From: Kosakonia sacchari
Lineage (GTDB): Bacteria; Pseudomonadota; Gammaproteobacteria; Enterobacterales; Enterobacteriaceae
Assembly: GCA_900109485.1 (NCBI GenBank)
Contig: FOAY01000004.1
Coordinates: forward strand, 62,001 to 126,000
Direction: 5' to 3'
Length of the DNA stretch: 64,000 nucleotides
The translations under genes and the position numbers were made by a program. Positions 9,078 to 20,551 of the stretch are shown in pieces (positions within the stretch are counted from its first letter, which is position 1; every line of letters starts with the position of its first letter). The notes under the pieces were generated by a model that saw nothing but the letters and a program-made list of their open reading frames with translations, was not told the DNA's origin and did not search any database.

Positions 9078-11165
9078 TTAACGCTTTCCTGCGGCTTTGC
9101 GCCGTCGGTCGAGATCTTTAATCAGCTTGTTAACTTTCTCATCGCTAAACATCGCTTCCAGCGGCACCGATAGCTTACGTCGCCAGTTTTTGTACTGATA
9201 ACTGGTGCCCGGAATGTTCACCGGCCCCGGCATATCCAGCCAGTCTTCCGGCTGCAACCCCAGTAATGCGCTATTGCTGTCGGCAATATAGCGTTGCATA
9301 CCGCGATTGAGGATCGCCGTCATCGGCATGCGCGACGCTTTATGCCCGGCGCGTTTCGGCAGACAACCGTGCTGATGCAGTGCATCCAGCAACCCCTGCT
9401 TCGCCCGCTCACGATCCTGATACAAACCGCGCAGTATCACTTCATCGGGGTATAACCCCAGCGTTTTGCCGAGAGTTAAATCGCCGCTCTCCCAGTAACC
9501 GCGCAGGGTTGGAAGATCGTGCGTCGTCGCTACCGCCATCGACTGCTGCGGCCAGGCCTGCGGCGCGCGGAAGTTTTTCTGATGATCGTTTTCGAAGTAG
9601 AGCACTTTGTAGGAGTAGACGCCGCTGCTGCGTAGCTTGCCGACAATCTCTACCGGCACGGTTCCCAGATCTTCGCCAATCACCATGCACTGATGCCGCT
9701 GGCTTTCCAGTGCCAGAATGGCCAGCAGGTCATCCACCGGATATTGCACATAAGCGCCGTGATCCGCCGTTTCGCCGTACGGGATCCACCACAGACGCAG
9801 CATCGACATAACATGGTCGATACGTAACGCGCCGCAGCTGGTCATATTGGCACGCAGCAGATCGATAAATGGCGCATAGGCGCGTGCGCGCATCACGTGC
9901 GGATCCATCGGCGGCAGCCCCCAGTTTTGCCCGAGCGGCCCCAGAATATCCGGCGGCGCGCCGACGGAAGCTTTCAGACAGTACAGCTCGCGATCGCACC
10001 AGGTTTCTGCGCCGCCTTCCGCCACGCCGACTGCCAGATCGCGGTAGAGGCCGATGGGCATCGCATTGTGCTGGCTGGTTTCCCAGCACTCAGCAAACTG
10101 GGTATAAGCCAGCCACTGCAACCAGAGATAAAAATCGACCTCGTCAGCATGCGCCTTGCAGAAGGCTTTTACCTGCGGGCTGCGGGTAGATTGATACCCT
10201 TCCGGCCATACCGGCCAGCCCCAGCGCAGCGCATCCTCTTTCACCTGATTCGCATGCAGCGCGTCAAACGCAGCCTGCCAGTAGAGGCTTTCGCCCTGCT
10301 GTTCAACAAATCGGCGGAACGCGGCTTGCTGCGCGTCATCGTTCGCACGCTGGCGGAAACGTCGCCATGCGAGGCTCAGCGCCGCCAGCTTCAGCGCCGT
10401 CACCGAGGCGTAATCCACCCACTCCGCATCGCGCACGGCGCTCAAGGTTTGTTGAGTGGTGGGAAGTTGCCACCATGCCTGCGCCTCTTCGCTGTCGCGG
10501 AAATCCGCCACCGCGTTAACGTCGATGTAGATAATATTCAGCCAGCGCCGTGATGAAGGGCTATATGGACTGGCGCTCTCCGGATTCGCCGGGTAGAGCG
10601 CGTGGATCGGGTTGAGGCCAATAAATGCCCCGCCGCGCTGCGCCACATCGCCGAGCATCTTTTTCAGGTCACCGAAATCCCCTATCCCCCAGTTATCATT
10701 TGAACGCAGGGTGTAGAGCTGAACGCAGGCGCCCCATAACTTTTTTCCTTCCAGAAGAGCCTGAGGTTCATAGCAGCGGGCAGGCGCGATGATCAACCGG
10801 CACTGCCAGCGCTGCTTCTGCTGTTCCAGCGTCAGCGTGTGATAGCCCAGCGCCAGACCGCCTGGCAACGGCAGATTTTCTCCACCGTTTACCTGGCCCT
10901 GGTACTGCTTGCCAGCTTCCGTCACCAGTTGCCACTGGAAACTCCCCTTGCCTGCCACCGGCAAGGTTTTCTTTTTGCCGTGAATAAACACCTGCACGGC
11001 AGGAACTGGCGGTACGCTGAGCGCCGTTGCGTTTGCGGCGTGCATTGCCGCCAGCAAACGCTGTTTTGTCTGCGCCGTAATGGACTGCGGCTTACCGTGC
11101 GCATTGATGTAGTTTGGGCTGATCCCCGCCGCCAGTGCGGCCTGTTCCAGACGTTTACTCTCCAT
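9078..11165 (-). CDS. malQ: 4-alpha-glucanotransferase (amylomaltase) MalQ
   Basis: A 695-residue GH77 enzyme, one residue longer than E. coli MalQ. It transfers maltodextrin segments between chains, releasing glucose from maltose and building longer dextrins for MalP. Visible GH77 signatures are LRSNDNWGIGDFGDL near residue 150, ALRIDHVMSMLRLWWIP (nucleophile Asp) near 450, VIGEDLGTVP (acid/base Glu), and ATTHDLPTLRGYW. It starts 9 bp after malP stops and is co-transcribed with it under MalT control. Confidence 0.97.
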   Translation of the reverse strand: MESKRLEQAALAAGISPNYINAHGKPQSITAQTKQRLLAAMHAANATALSVPPVPAVQVFIHGKKKTLPVAGKGSFQWQLVTEAGKQYQGQVNGGENLPLPGGLALGYHTLTLEQQKQRWQCRLIIAPARCYEPQALLEGKKLWGACVQLYTLRSNDNWGIGDFGDLKKMLGDVAQRGGAFIGLNPIHALYPANPESASPYSPSSRRWLNIIYIDVNAVADFRDSEEAQAWWQLPTTQQTLSAVRDAEWVDYASVTALKLAALSLAWRRFRQRANDDAQQAAFRRFVEQQGESLYWQAAFDALHANQVKEDALRWGWPVWPEGYQSTRSPQVKAFCKAHADEVDFYLWLQWLAYTQFAECWETSQHNAMPIGLYRDLAVGVAEGGAETWCDRELYCLKASVGAPPDILGPLGQNWGLPPMDPHVMRARAYAPFIDLLRANMTSCGALRIDHVMSMLRLWWIPYGETADHGAYVQYPVDDLLAILALESQRHQCMVIGEDLGTVPVEIVGKLRSSGVYSYKVLYFENDHQKNFRAPQAWPQQSMAVATTHDLPTLRGYWESGDLTLGKTLGLYPDEVILRGLYQDRERAKQGLLDALHQHGCLPKRAGHKASRMPMTAILNRGMQRYIADSNSALLGLQPEDWLDMPGPVNIPGTSYQYKNWRRKLSVPLEAMFSDEKVNKLIKDLDRRRKAAGKR

Positions 11166-11174
11166 CGCCCTTCC

Positions 11175-13568
11175 TTAGCGTTTTGCCTGCCAGATGCGGG
11201 TTTGATAATCGCGGATCGAGCGGTCAGAGCTAAACATACCGCAGCGCGCCGTGTTCAGGATCGCCGCACGAGTCCAGGCTTCCTGGTCGCGGTAGAGCAC
11301 ATCCACCTGCTTTTGAGCTTCAACATAGGCCGCAAAATCCGCCAGCACCAGATAGGGATCGCCCCCCTGTTTGCCAATGCTATGCAGCATCTGGTCAAAA
11401 GCATGTTTATCCCCGCCGCTGAACTTCCCGCTTTCAAGCTCCTTCAGCACCGCATCCAGCAGCTTATCTTTTTTACGCCATTTCAGCGGAGCGTAGCCTT
11501 TGGCTTTCAGCGCTTTCACCTGTTCCACCGTGTGGCCGAAGATAAAGATATTCTCTTCGCCAACCTGTTCGGCAATTTCAACGTTTGCGCCGTCCAGCGT
11601 ACCAACCGTCAGCGCGCCATTCAGTGCCAGTTTCATGTTGCCGGTGCCGGAAGCCTCTTTGCCCGCCGTGGAGATCTGCTCCGATACATCCGCCGCCGGG
11701 ATCAGCTTCTCCGCAGCCGAAACACAGTAATCCGGCAGGAATACCACTTTCAGCTTGTCGCCAACCTTCGCATCGTTGTTAATCACTTCCGCCACTTTAT
11801 TGATGGCAAAGATAATGTTTTTCGCCAGGTAGTAGCCCGGCGCAGCTTTGGCACCAAACAGGAAGACACGCGGCACGCGGTCGGCTTTCGGGTTTTCGCG
11901 AATCTCTTTGTACAGGGCGAGAATGTGCAGCAGCCCCAGGTGCTGGCGTTTGTATTCATGCAGACGCTTGATCTGGATGTCGAACAGCGCCTGCGGGTTG
12001 ATCTCAATACCGGTACGGGCTTTGACAAACGCCGCCAGCCGCACTTTATTCTGCTGTTTAATCTCGCGATACTGCTTGCGGAATGCCGCGTCGTCGACGT
12101 ACTTCTCCAGATTGATCAGTTGATCGAGATCGTTGGCCCACTCTTTTTTCAACGTCTTGTCGAGCAGCGCAGCCAGTAACGGGTTGCACTGTTTGATCCA
12201 GCGACGCGGCGTGATGCCATTAGTGACGTTATGGAATTTGCCCGGCCAGAGCTGGTGATATTCCGGGAACAGATCCTTGACCACCAGATCTGAGTGCAGC
12301 GCCGCCACGCCGTTAACCGCAAATCCGCCCACCACGCAAAGGTTCGCCATGCGAACCTGTTTGTGATGCACCACCGCCAGTTTTGCCCATACCGCGTCGT
12401 CGCCCGGCCAGGTTTTCTCGACCAGCAGCTTAAATTTGTCGTTGATCTGTTTGATGATTTGCATGTGCCGCGGCAGTAGCGCTTTGACTAACGTTTCGTC
12501 CCAGCACTCCAGCGCTTCCGGCATCAGCGTATGGTTGGTATAGGCAAACGTCCGGCTGGTAATCGCCCAGGCATCGTCCCAGCTTAGCTGGTGCTCGTCG
12601 AGCAGCACACGCAGCAGTTCCGGAATAGCGATAGTCGGGTGCGTGTCGTTAAGCTGGATCACTTCGAAATCCGGCAACTGCGCCAGTTTGCGGCCTGCCA
12701 GATGGTGACGGCGCAGAATATCGGCAATCGAACAGGCGCACTGGAAGTATTGCTGCATCAGACGCAGCTTTTTCCCGGCCTGGTGATTGTCGTTCGGGTA
12801 GAGCACTTTCGTCAGCTTTTCCGCGTCGATCCCGGTTTGTTCGGCGCGCAGGAAATCACCGTCGTTGAATTTAGTCAGATTAAAGGGATGAGCATGTGTC
12901 GCCTGCCATAAACGCAGCGGCTGCGTCACGCCGTTACGGTAGCCAATGACCGGTAAATCCCAGGCTTCGCCAATCAGTGTAAACGCGGGCTGCCACTGTC
13001 CGGATTTGCTCACCTTGCCGCCAATCCCCACCTGCACATCTAACTGCTCGTTATGGCTGAACCACGGGTAGCTGCGGCGATGCCAGTCGTCCGGGGCTTC
13101 ATGCTGTTGCCCATCAACAAAAGACTGGCGGAACAGGCCGTACTGATAATTCAGGCCGTAGCCGGTCGCCGACTGGCCAACCGTCGCCATCGAGTCGAGG
13201 AAACAGGCCGCCAGACGCCCCAGACCACCGTTACCCAGCGCCGGATCGATCTCCTCTTCCAGCAGGTCAGTCAGGTTAATGTTGTGTTCCTGCAATACTG
13301 CGCCAACATCCTGATACCAGCCCAGGTTCAACAGGTTATTGCCCGTCAGGCGGCCAATCAGAAATTCCATTGAGATATAGTTAACGTGGCGCTGCCCTTT
13401 CGCCGCTTTCGGCGCGGACTGTGCCGCCAGCAGTTCTGCCAGCGCGCCGCTCACCGCTTGCCACCACTGTCGGGTTGTCATGTCACCGGCAACCTGAATC
13501 CCTAAACGCTGCTGCTGGCGCGTGAGCGCCGCTGCAAATTCCGCTTTATTAAACGTTGGCTTTGACAT
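11175..13568 (-). CDS. malP: Maltodextrin phosphorylase MalP
   Basis: A 797-residue GT35 phosphorylase that phosphorolyses maltodextrins to glucose-1-phosphate using pyridoxal phosphate. The PLP-binding segment is [17 protein letters not shown] and is followed by [11 protein letters not shown]-terminal family motifs are [11 protein letters not shown] and [16 protein letters not shown]. It shares only the general fold and catalytic core with the glycogen phosphorylase GlgP at 20795-23242. It heads malPQ and is divergent from malT, with MalT boxes about 95-115 bp upstream of its start. Confidence 0.97.
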   Translation of the reverse strand: MSKPTFNKAEFAAALTRQQQRLGIQVAGDMTTRQWWQAVSGALAELLAAQSAPKAAKGQRHVNYISMEFLIGRLTGNNLLNLGWYQDVGAVLQEHNINLTDLLEEEIDPALGNGGLGRLAACFLDSMATVGQSATGYGLNYQYGLFRQSFVDGQQHEAPDDWHRRSYPWFSHNEQLDVQVGIGGKVSKSGQWQPAFTLIGEAWDLPVIGYRNGVTQPLRLWQATHAHPFNLTKFNDGDFLRAEQTGIDAEKLTKVLYPNDNHQAGKKLRLMQQYFQCACSIADILRRHHLAGRKLAQLPDFEVIQLNDTHPTIAIPELLRVLLDEHQLSWDDAWAITSRTFAYTNHTLMPEALECWDETLVKALLPRHMQIIKQINDKFKLLVEKTWPGDDAVWAKLAVVHHKQVRMANLCVVGGFAVNGVAALHSDLVVKDLFPEYHQLWPGKFHNVTNGITPRRWIKQCNPLLAALLDKTLKKEWANDLDQLINLEKYVDDAAFRKQYREIKQQNKVRLAAFVKARTGIEINPQALFDIQIKRLHEYKRQHLGLLHILALYKEIRENPKADRVPRVFLFGAKAAPGYYLAKNIIFAINKVAEVINNDAKVGDKLKVVFLPDYCVSAAEKLIPAADVSEQISTAGKEASGTGNMKLALNGALTVGTLDGANVEIAEQVGEENIFIFGHTVEQVKALKAKGYAPLKWRKKDKLLDAVLKELESGKFSGGDKHAFDQMLHSIGKQGGDPYLVLADFAAYVEAQKQVDVLYRDQEAWTRAAILNTARCGMFSSDRSIRDYQTRIWQAKR

Positions 13569-14150
13569 AAAGAATCCGGGTCCTGTAATGAAGTAAATCG
13601 ACGTTTGCGTTAGTGTGCCTGGCTCGGTTTATGACTTCCTCATCCTGCCAGGGATTAGCCGGGGAGGAGCAGCGGGGAGGAGCAAAAAGTGTGATCGCCG
13701 CCACCTAAAGGTAGCGTTTTTTTCGCGCGTTATTCAATCAAATTGAGTGGAAATTGTTCAATAAAAATGAAATATCGTTTCGAAGGAAATTAGTTTTAGT
13801 TACGCGTTAAAAGCAGAAAAAATAATATTCACCACACGAACACTAATCAATTTTTGCTATTTGTGCGTTTTGTCTGATACGTCTGTTAATAATGCGAACA
13901 AACCCTTACTACATGTATAGCTATTAAGCTTTCTGCCATGCGCAGCGCGCCAGCCGTGCCCCGGCCATTTTTCCCCTTTTTTGTCCTTAACTATTCATGA
14001 AATAAATAGAAATGTGACATAGTGCAAATTCACAATCGTTAGATCCGGACATAACTTGCAATATTTCCTCATCTGACCGACCTTATTAGGATTAATTACG
14101 AAGCGCAAAAAAAATCACACCCTCCGTTTTCGCACAGTGAAGTGATAACT
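13569..14150. promoter_or_regulatory. malP-malT divergent control region: MalT boxes and CRP site
   Basis: No gene is present in this 582-bp gap. Two copies of GGGGAGGAGC at 13661-13670 and 13674-13683 match the MalT box (GGGGAKGAGG). A further reverse-strand GGATGAGG lies near 13639-13648. The arrangement predicts MalT/maltotriose activation of malPQ. A CRP site with half sites TGTGA (14013-14017) and TTCACA (14029-14034) lies upstream of malT and closely matches the E. coli malT CRP site. The middle (13740-13900) is AT-rich and otherwise featureless. Confidence 0.8.
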
Positions 14151-16856
14151 ATGTTGATTCCGTCAAAATTAAGTCGCCCGGTTCGTCTCGACCACACCGT
14201 GGTTCGGGAACGCCTGCTGGCTAAACTTTCCGGCGCGAACAATTATCGCCTTGCGCTGGTGACCAGCCCTGCGGGTTACGGAAAAACCACGCTCATTTCG
14301 CAATGGGCAGCCGGGAAAAATGATGTTGGCTGGTTCTCTCTGGATGAAGGGGATAACCAGCCGGAACGTTTTGCCAGCTACTTTATCGCTGCGGTTCAGC
14401 AGGCGACGGGCGGCCATTGCGTCAGGAGCGAGGCGATGGCGCAAAAACGCCAGTACGCCAGCCTGCCGTCGCTCTTTTCCCAGATGTTCGTTGAATTGAT
14501 GGAGTGGCAGCGCCCACTTTTTCTGGTCATCGACGATTATCATCTGATCACCAACCCGGTGATCCATGATGCAATGCGATTCTTTTTACGCCATCAGCCG
14601 GAAAACCTGACGCTGATTGTGCTGTCGCGTAATCTGCCGCAGTTAGGCATCGCCAACCTGCGCGTACGTGAACAACTGCTGGAAGTAGGCAGCCAACAAC
14701 TCGCTTTTACCCATCAGGAAGCAAAACAGTTTTTTGACTGCCGCCTGACGTCGCCGATTGAAGCAGCAGAAAGCAGCCGCCTGTGCGACGACGTTGCCGG
14801 CTGGGCGACAGCGTTGCAACTTATCGCTCTCTCCGCACGACAAAACCACAGTGCGCCGCACCAGTCCGCACGCCGCCTCTCCGGCATTAATGCCAGCCAT
14901 CTCTCCGATTATCTGGTGGATGAAGTGCTGGATAATGTCGATACCGACACGCGTAAGTTCCTGCTGAAAAGTGCCCTGCTGCGCTCGATGAACGACGCGC
15001 TGATCGTCCGCGTGACCGGTGAAGAGAACGGGCAAATGCGGCTCGAAGAGATTGAGCGCCAGGGGCTGTTTTTACAACGTATGGACGATTCCGGCGAATG
15101 GTTCAGTTACCACCCGCTGTTCGGCAATTTCCTGCGCCAGCGCTGTCAGTGGGAACTGGCGACCGAATTGCCGGATATTCACCGCGCCGCGGCGGAAAGC
15201 TGGATGGCGCAAGGCTTCCCCAGTGAAGCCATTCACCACGCGCTGGCGGCCGGAGACGGCATTATGCTGCGCGATATTCTGCTACATCACGCGTGGGGTT
15301 TGTTTAATCACAGTGAACTGAGCGTGCTGGAAGAGTCGCTGAAAGCGCTGCCGTGGGAAAGCCTGCTGGAAAATCCGCGTCTGGTCCTGTTGCAGGCCTG
15401 GCTGATGCAAAGCCAGCACCGCTACAGCGAAGTGAATACGCTGCTGGCGCGCGCTGAGCAGGAGATGACCACACAAATGGACGCTTCGTTGCACGGCGAT
15501 TTCAACGCCCTGCGCGCCCAGGTGGCGATCAACGATGGCGATCCGGTGGAAGCGGAACGGCTGGCGATGGTGGCGCTCGACGAGTTGCCGCTGGCTAACT
15601 ATTACAGCCGTATCGTAGCGACCTCCGTTCATGGTGAAGTGCTGCACTGTAAAGGCGAGCTGACCAGTTCGCTGTCGGTAATGCAGCAAACCGAACAGAT
15701 GGCGCGTCGTCACGATGTCTGGCATTACGCGCTGTGGAGCCTGATCCAGCAAAGCGAAATTCTGTTCGCGCAGGGGTTCCTGCAGGCGGCCTGGGAGACA
15801 CAGGAAAAAGCCTTTACGCTGATCCGCGAGCAGCACCTTGAGCAACTGCCGATGCATGAATTTTTGCTGCGCATTCGCGCCCAGTTACTGTGGGCGTGGG
15901 CGCGGCTTGATGAGTCCGAAGCGGCGGCGCGCCAGGGGATAGAAGTGCTCTCCGCCATGCAGCCGCAGCAGCAGTTGCAATGTCTGGCGCTGCTGGTGCA
16001 AAACTCGCTGGCGCGCGGCGATCTGGATAATGCCCGCAGCCATTTGAACCGCCTGGAGAATCTGCTCGGCAACGGTCAATACCACAGCGACTGGGTGTCG
16101 AATGCCGATAAAGTACGGGTGATCTACTGGCAGATGACCGGTGACAAAAAGGCCGCCGCGCAGTGGCTGCGCCTGACGCCAAAACCGGAGTTTGCCAATA
16201 ACCATTTCCTGCAGAGCCAGTGGCGCAACATCGCCCGCGCGCAGATCCTGCTGGGCGAGTTTGATCCCGCAGAGATGGTGCTGGAAGAGTTAAATGAAAA
16301 CGCGCGCAGCCTGCGTTTGATGAGCGACATCAACCGCAATTTGTTGCTGCTCAACCAGCTTTACTGGCAGGCCGGGCGCAAAAACGACGCGCAGCGCGTG
16401 CTGCTGGAAGCGCTGCAACTGGCTAACCGCACCGGATTTATCAGTCATTTTGTGATTGAAGGCGAAGCAATGGCGCAGCAGTTGCGCCAGTTGATTCAGT
16501 TGAATACGCTGCCGGAGCTCGAACAGCATCGCGCCCAGCGTATTTTGCGCGACATCAACCAGCATCACCGGCATAAATTCGCGCATTTCGATGAGAATTT
16601 CGTCGAACGCCTACTGACGCACCCGGATGTGCCGGAGCTTATCCGCACCAGCCCGCTGACCCAGCGCGAGTGGCAGGTGCTGGGTCTGATCTATTCGGGT
16701 TACAGCAATGAACAGATTGCTGGCGAGCTGGATGTCGCCGCGACGACCATTAAAACTCACATCCGCAATCTTTATCAGAAACTGGGCGTCGCCCATCGTC
16801 AGGATGCCGTGCAACACGCACAGCGGCTGCTGAAAATGATGGGCTACGGCGTGTAA
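14151..16856 (+). CDS. malT: Maltose regulon transcriptional activator MalT
   Basis: A 901-residue STAND-family regulator. The N-terminal NTPase has Walker [10 protein letters not shown] (~38-46) and a Walker B-like FLVIDDYHL (~120-130). A long TPR-like middle binds maltotriose. The C-terminal LuxR-type helix-turn-helix ([20 protein letters not shown], ~835-860) binds MalT boxes. It needs ATP and maltotriose for activity. The ATG at 14151 gives the exact homologous N-terminus MLIPSKLSR; an in-frame start nine bases upstream is unlikely. Its stop codon abuts the convergent glpR stop with no gap. E. coli has rtc genes in this place. Confidence 0.97.
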   Translation: MLIPSKLSRPVRLDHTVVRERLLAKLSGANNYRLALVTSPAGYGKTTLISQWAAGKNDVGWFSLDEGDNQPERFASYFIAAVQQATGGHCVRSEAMAQKRQYASLPSLFSQMFVELMEWQRPLFLVIDDYHLITNPVIHDAMRFFLRHQPENLTLIVLSRNLPQLGIANLRVREQLLEVGSQQLAFTHQEAKQFFDCRLTSPIEAAESSRLCDDVAGWATALQLIALSARQNHSAPHQSARRLSGINASHLSDYLVDEVLDNVDTDTRKFLLKSALLRSMNDALIVRVTGEENGQMRLEEIERQGLFLQRMDDSGEWFSYHPLFGNFLRQRCQWELATELPDIHRAAAESWMAQGFPSEAIHHALAAGDGIMLRDILLHHAWGLFNHSELSVLEESLKALPWESLLENPRLVLLQAWLMQSQHRYSEVNTLLARAEQEMTTQMDASLHGDFNALRAQVAINDGDPVEAERLAMVALDELPLANYYSRIVATSVHGEVLHCKGELTSSLSVMQQTEQMARRHDVWHYALWSLIQQSEILFAQGFLQAAWETQEKAFTLIREQHLEQLPMHEFLLRIRAQLLWAWARLDESEAAARQGIEVLSAMQPQQQLQCLALLVQNSLARGDLDNARSHLNRLENLLGNGQYHSDWVSNADKVRVIYWQMTGDKKAAAQWLRLTPKPEFANNHFLQSQWRNIARAQILLGEFDPAEMVLEELNENARSLRLMSDINRNLLLLNQLYWQAGRKNDAQRVLLEALQLANRTGFISHFVIEGEAMAQQLRQLIQLNTLPELEQHRAQRILRDINQHHRHKFAHFDENFVERLLTHPDVPELIRTSPLTQREWQVLGLIYSGYSNEQIAGELDVAATTIKTHIRNLYQKLGVAHRQDAVQHAQRLLKMMGYGV

Positions 16857-17615
16857 TTAGCACAGCTCCAGTTGCACGTTGTTGTGGTTGATCACCTGTA
16901 ATACCCCGGCAGGCGGCATGGCATCGGTGTACACCGCATCCACAAGGCCAATGCTGCCCATATTCACCATCGCGTTACGGCCAAATTTCGAGTGATCTAC
17001 CACCAGCATGACGTGACGCGAGTTTTCAATGATCGCGCGCTTGGTGCGCACTTCGTGGTAGTCGAACTCCAGCAGCGAGCCATCCGCATCAATCCCGCTA
17101 ATGCCGAGGATGCCGAAATCGAGGCGAAACTGAGAGATAAAATCGAGTGTCGCCTCGCCAACGATGCCACCGTCGCGGCTGCGCAGTTCGCCGCCCGCGA
17201 GGATCACGCGGAAATCCTCTTTCTTCATCAATGTGTTCGCGACGTTCAGGTTGTTGGTCACAACGCGCAGATCGCTGTGTTCCAGCAGCGCGTGGGCGAC
17301 AGCCTCCGGCGTGGTGCCGATATCAATAAACAGTGTTGCGCCGTTCGGGATCTGTTCTGCTACCTTGTGGGCAATGCGCTCTTTTTCCGCCGTCAACGTT
17401 GATTTGCGATCGTGCCAGGAGGTGTTCACCGAGCTGGAAGGCAGCGCCGCGCCGCCGTGGTGACGCAAAATTTTGTTTTGATCCGCGAGGTCATTCAGAT
17501 CGCGGCGGATGGTCTGCGGGCTGACGGAAAATTGTTCAACAAGCTCTTCGGTACTGACATATCCCTGTTGTTTAACCAGTTCAATAATCGCGTCATGACG
17601 CTGTGTTTGTTTCAT
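16857..17615 (-). CDS. glpR: Glycerol-3-phosphate regulon repressor GlpR
   Basis: A 252-residue DeoR-family repressor. It has an N-terminal helix-turn-helix (STEELVEQFSVSPQTIRRDL, residues ~19-38) and a C-terminal sugar-phosphate isomerase-like sensor domain with IDIGTTPEAVAHALL. Glycerol-3-phosphate relieves repression. It is the last gene of glpEGR, 17 bp after glpG, and GlpR operators are seen upstream of glpD at 18989-19027. Length and the intact HTH suggest a functional gene, unlike the frameshifted copies in some E. coli K-12 lines. Confidence 0.95.
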   Translation of the reverse strand: MKQTQRHDAIIELVKQQGYVSTEELVEQFSVSPQTIRRDLNDLADQNKILRHHGGAALPSSSVNTSWHDRKSTLTAEKERIAHKVAEQIPNGATLFIDIGTTPEAVAHALLEHSDLRVVTNNLNVANTLMKKEDFRVILAGGELRSRDGGIVGEATLDFISQFRLDFGILGISGIDADGSLLEFDYHEVRTKRAIIENSRHVMLVVDHSKFGRNAMVNMGSIGLVDAVYTDAMPPAGVLQVINHNNVQLELC

Positions 17616-17632
17616 GAAATGTCCCTGGATAA

Positions 17633-18463
17633 TTATGTTCGTTTCCGCACATTCTGTGAGTCTACCAGCGCCATCGCCAGCCCAATCACCATGCCAGCCG
17701 TGTGCGCACCGGTGGCAATCTCAAAGCCCATTACGCCGAACCACTCGGCAACCATCAGCACGACCGTAAAAATAAACAGCCCATTCGGTAACGCCACCTG
17801 AGGAACCGGATCGCGTACGCCGTGCAGCCAGACATAACCAATCAGCGCATACACGACACCGGATAAACCGCCAAACCACGGGCCGGTAAGTTGATGCTGC
17901 ACAAAACCGCTTAATAAGGCGCTAATCAGGGTAATAACCAACAGTTTGCCGGTGCCGAGACGTTTTTCAACGGCTCCGCCAAGATACCACCACCAGAACA
18001 GGTTGAAGAGGATGTGTACCAGCGAAAAATGCATTATTGCGTGAGTGAAGTAACGCCAGACCTCAAACTGCACGCTGGCATCCCACGGCCAGGCGAGCCA
18101 CATCATCACGGTCTGATCGCCAATCACGCTCATCACCACGAAGACAAATACGCAGAGCGCAGTCATCAGTAGCGTCAATGGCCCGCCGCGTTCGCGAATG
18201 GCTGCCGTCAGGGGAAAACGACGATAGCGCAGACCGCTGTTGACCTGCCCGGATTGCCAGCTCGCCGCCAGATAGCGCGGGTCGGCAGGATTTTCGATAA
18301 AGCGCGCCAGTTCAGTTTTGACGCGCTCAGCCTGGCTCTCATCTGCCAGCCAGATATCGCTTTGTTCGTGATGTTGAATGGTGAGGATCACGCCCTGGGT
18401 TTGCATATAATCGACAAACGCCTGGGCGACGCGAGGGTTAGTAAAAGAGGTAATCATCAACAT
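17633..18463 (-). CDS. glpG: Rhomboid intramembrane serine protease GlpG
   Basis: A 276-residue rhomboid protease, equal in length to E. coli GlpG. A cytoplasmic N-terminal domain (~1-90) precedes six membrane helices. The catalytic dyad is visible as Ser in [14 protein letters not shown] (~201) and His in [11 protein letters not shown] (~254), with the helix-1 loop [12 protein letters not shown]. It cleaves transmembrane segments within the inner membrane; in enterics it has been linked to quality control of orphan membrane proteins. It is translated between glpE and glpR. Confidence 0.96.
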   Translation of the reverse strand: MLMITSFTNPRVAQAFVDYMQTQGVILTIQHHEQSDIWLADESQAERVKTELARFIENPADPRYLAASWQSGQVNSGLRYRRFPLTAAIRERGGPLTLLMTALCVFVFVVMSVIGDQTVMMWLAWPWDASVQFEVWRYFTHAIMHFSLVHILFNLFWWWYLGGAVEKRLGTGKLLVITLISALLSGFVQHQLTGPWFGGLSGVVYALIGYVWLHGVRDPVPQVALPNGLFIFTVVLMVAEWFGVMGFEIATGAHTAGMVIGLAMALVDSQNVRKRT

Positions 18464-18520
18464 GGCGGGCGTCGCTTAATCCATACAAAGAGAGACAGTA
18501 TAGCGGCACGGGACGGATGC

Positions 18521-18850
18521 CTAAAGCGTACCGTGCGCCACTTCAGCCGGGAAATGACGGTGCCAGGCATCGAAACCGCCGTCCACGCTGTAGACCTGAT
18601 CGTATCCCTGCTGGAGCAGGTATTGCGCCGCACCTTTGCTGCTATTGCCGTGGTAGCACATCACCATCACCGGGGTATCGAAATCGTTGTCGCGCATAAA
18701 CGCGCCCAGCGTATCGTTGGTCAGATGGAATGCGCCCGGCGTATGCCCCATCGCGAAGCTTTGCGGATCGCGGATATCCACCAGCACCGCCTGCTGCTGA
18801 TGCAATTTCTGATGGGTTTCTTCTACGTTAATGCATTCAAAGTGATCCAT
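18521..18850 (-). CDS. glpE: Thiosulfate sulfurtransferase GlpE
   Basis: A 109-residue single-domain rhodanese. The active-site loop is [13 protein letters not shown], with the sulfur-accepting Cys near residue 65. It transfers sulfane sulfur from thiosulfate to cyanide or thioredoxin in vitro; the cellular acceptor is unclear. It is first in glpEGR and divergent from glpD, sharing the intergenic operators. Length and loop are typical of E. coli GlpE. Confidence 0.96.
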   Translation of the reverse strand: MDHFECINVEETHQKLHQQQAVLVDIRDPQSFAMGHTPGAFHLTNDTLGAFMRDNDFDTPVMVMCYHGNSSKGAAQYLLQQGYDQVYSVDGGFDAWHRHFPAEVAHGTL

Positions 18851-18988
18851 GACGTTCTCTTAATTGACACAGGAAATGGCTATTCTGCCGTCAAGTGTAC
18901 GTCGTGACGGCGGGTAAACGCCATTATGTTATGCGTATCACTCTAAATTGTTTTTTTGATGTTACCAAAAGCGCATTCCTTTGCTATC

Positions 18989-19027
18989 ATGAGCGATAAC
19001 GAACATTTATGAGCTTTAACGAAAGTG
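18989..19027. promoter_or_regulatory. GlpR operators upstream of glpD
   Basis: Two adjacent imperfect copies of the GlpR operator are visible: ATGAGCGATAACGAACATTT, then ATGAGCTTTAACGAAAGTG. They lie just upstream of the glpD start and next to the divergent glpE promoter. The layout resembles E. coli glpD, where GlpR binds tandem sites and glycerol-3-phosphate induces. Confidence 0.7.
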
Positions 19028-19039
19028 CGTGAGGGCAGC

Positions 19040-20545
19040 ATGGAAACCAAAGATCTGATTGTGATAGGCGGGGGCATCAACGGTGCCGGCATCGCGGCAG
19101 ACGCCGCAGGGCGTGGTTTATCCGTGCTGATGCTGGAGGCGCAGGATCTGGCCTGCGCGACATCCAGCAACAGCTCCAAACTGATTCACGGTGGCTTGCG
19201 CTACCTTGAACACTACGAATTCCGCCTGGTGAGCGAAGCGCTTGCCGAGCGTGAAGTGCTGCTGAAAATGGCGCCGCATATCGCTTTCCCGATGCGTTTT
19301 CGTTTGCCGCATCGCCCGCATCTGCGCCCGGCGTGGATGATCCGTATTGGTCTGTTTATGTACGACCACCTTGGGAAACGCACCAGCCTGCCGGCCTCAG
19401 CCGGTTTGCGTTTTGGCTCAGAATCGGTGCTGAAACCGGAAATCGTGCGCGGTTTCGAATATTCCGACTGCTGGGTGGATGATGCGCGTCTGGTACTGGC
19501 GAATGCGCAAATGGTTGAGCGTAAAGGCGGCAAAGTACTGACGCGTACCCGCGCCACCAGCGCGCGCCGCGAAAATGGTCTGTGGATTGTTGAAGCGGAA
19601 GATATCGATACCGGAGAAAAATATAGCTGGCAGGCGCGCGGTCTGGTGAACGCCACCGGTCCGTGGGTCAAACAGTTCTTCGACGACGGTATGCATCTGC
19701 CTTCACCATACGGCATTCGCCTGATCAAAGGCAGCCATATTGTGGTGCCGCGCGTACATTCGCAGAAGCAGGCCTATATTCTGCAAAACGAAGACAAACG
19801 TATTGTCTTTGTTATTCCGTGGATGGATGAGTTCTCCATTATTGGTACCACCGATGTGGAGTATAAAGGCGATCCGAAACACGTTGAGATCGATGAAAAC
19901 GAGATCAACTACCTGCTGAAAGTCTATAACGCGCACTTTAAAAAACAGCTCACACGCGACGATATCGCCTGGACTTACTCCGGCGTGCGCCCGCTGTGCG
20001 ACGACGAATCCGATTCGCCGCAGGCCATTACCCGCGACTATACGCTGGATATTCACGATGAGAACGGCCAGGCGCCGCTGCTGTCGGTGTTTGGCGGCAA
20101 GCTGACCACCTACCGCAAACTTGCCGAGCATGCGCTGGAAAAACTGACGCCTTACTACAAAGGCATCGGCCCGGCGTGGACAAAAACTTGCGTGCTGCCA
20201 GGCGGCGATATCAGCGGCGATCGCGACGACTACGCGGCGAAACTGCGCCGTCGCTACCCGTTTATCAGCGAATCGCTGGCGCGCCATTTTGCCCGCACCT
20301 ACGGCAGCAACAGTGAACTGCTGTTGGCAAACGCCACCCGCATTGAAGATTTGGGAGAACACTTCGGTCACGAGCTGTATGAAGCCGAACTGCGTTACCT
20401 GGTCGAACATGAATGGGCACGCCGCCTTGATGATGTGATCTGGCGTCGTACGAAGCTGGGAATGTGGCTGAACGCCGAAGAGCAATCCCGCGTGGCGCAG
20501 TGGTTAACGCGTCATAACAAAGCGGAATTATCGCTGGCGTCGTAA
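19040..20545 (+). CDS. glpD: Aerobic glycerol-3-phosphate dehydrogenase GlpD
   Basis: A 501-residue FAD-dependent, membrane-associated enzyme that oxidises sn-glycerol-3-phosphate to dihydroxyacetone phosphate and passes electrons to quinone. The N-terminal Rossmann motif is VIGGGINGAGIAADAAGRG (~8-26). Further family segments are KLIHGGLRYLE, GTTDVEYKGDP and VFGGKLTTYRKLAEHA. The ATG at 19040 gives the homologous start METKDL; the longer in-frame start at 19025 overlaps the operator. It works with the ugp uptake system at 42398-46625. Confidence 0.97.
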   Translation: METKDLIVIGGGINGAGIAADAAGRGLSVLMLEAQDLACATSSNSSKLIHGGLRYLEHYEFRLVSEALAEREVLLKMAPHIAFPMRFRLPHRPHLRPAWMIRIGLFMYDHLGKRTSLPASAGLRFGSESVLKPEIVRGFEYSDCWVDDARLVLANAQMVERKGGKVLTRTRATSARRENGLWIVEAEDIDTGEKYSWQARGLVNATGPWVKQFFDDGMHLPSPYGIRLIKGSHIVVPRVHSQKQAYILQNEDKRIVFVIPWMDEFSIIGTTDVEYKGDPKHVEIDENEINYLLKVYNAHFKKQLTRDDIAWTYSGVRPLCDDESDSPQAITRDYTLDIHDENGQAPLLSVFGGKLTTYRKLAEHALEKLTPYYKGIGPAWTKTCVLPGGDISGDRDDYAAKLRRRYPFISESLARHFARTYGSNSELLLANATRIEDLGEHFGHELYEAELRYLVEHEWARRLDDVIWRRTKLGMWLNAEEQSRVAQWLTRHNKAELSLAS

Positions 20546-20551
20546 TAGTTG

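Noticed and set aside
10839-12179. 446-codon open frame opposite malQ and malP
   Set aside because: It is antisense to two certain genes, has no ribosome binding site of note, and its composition is that of a shadow frame in GC-rich DNA.
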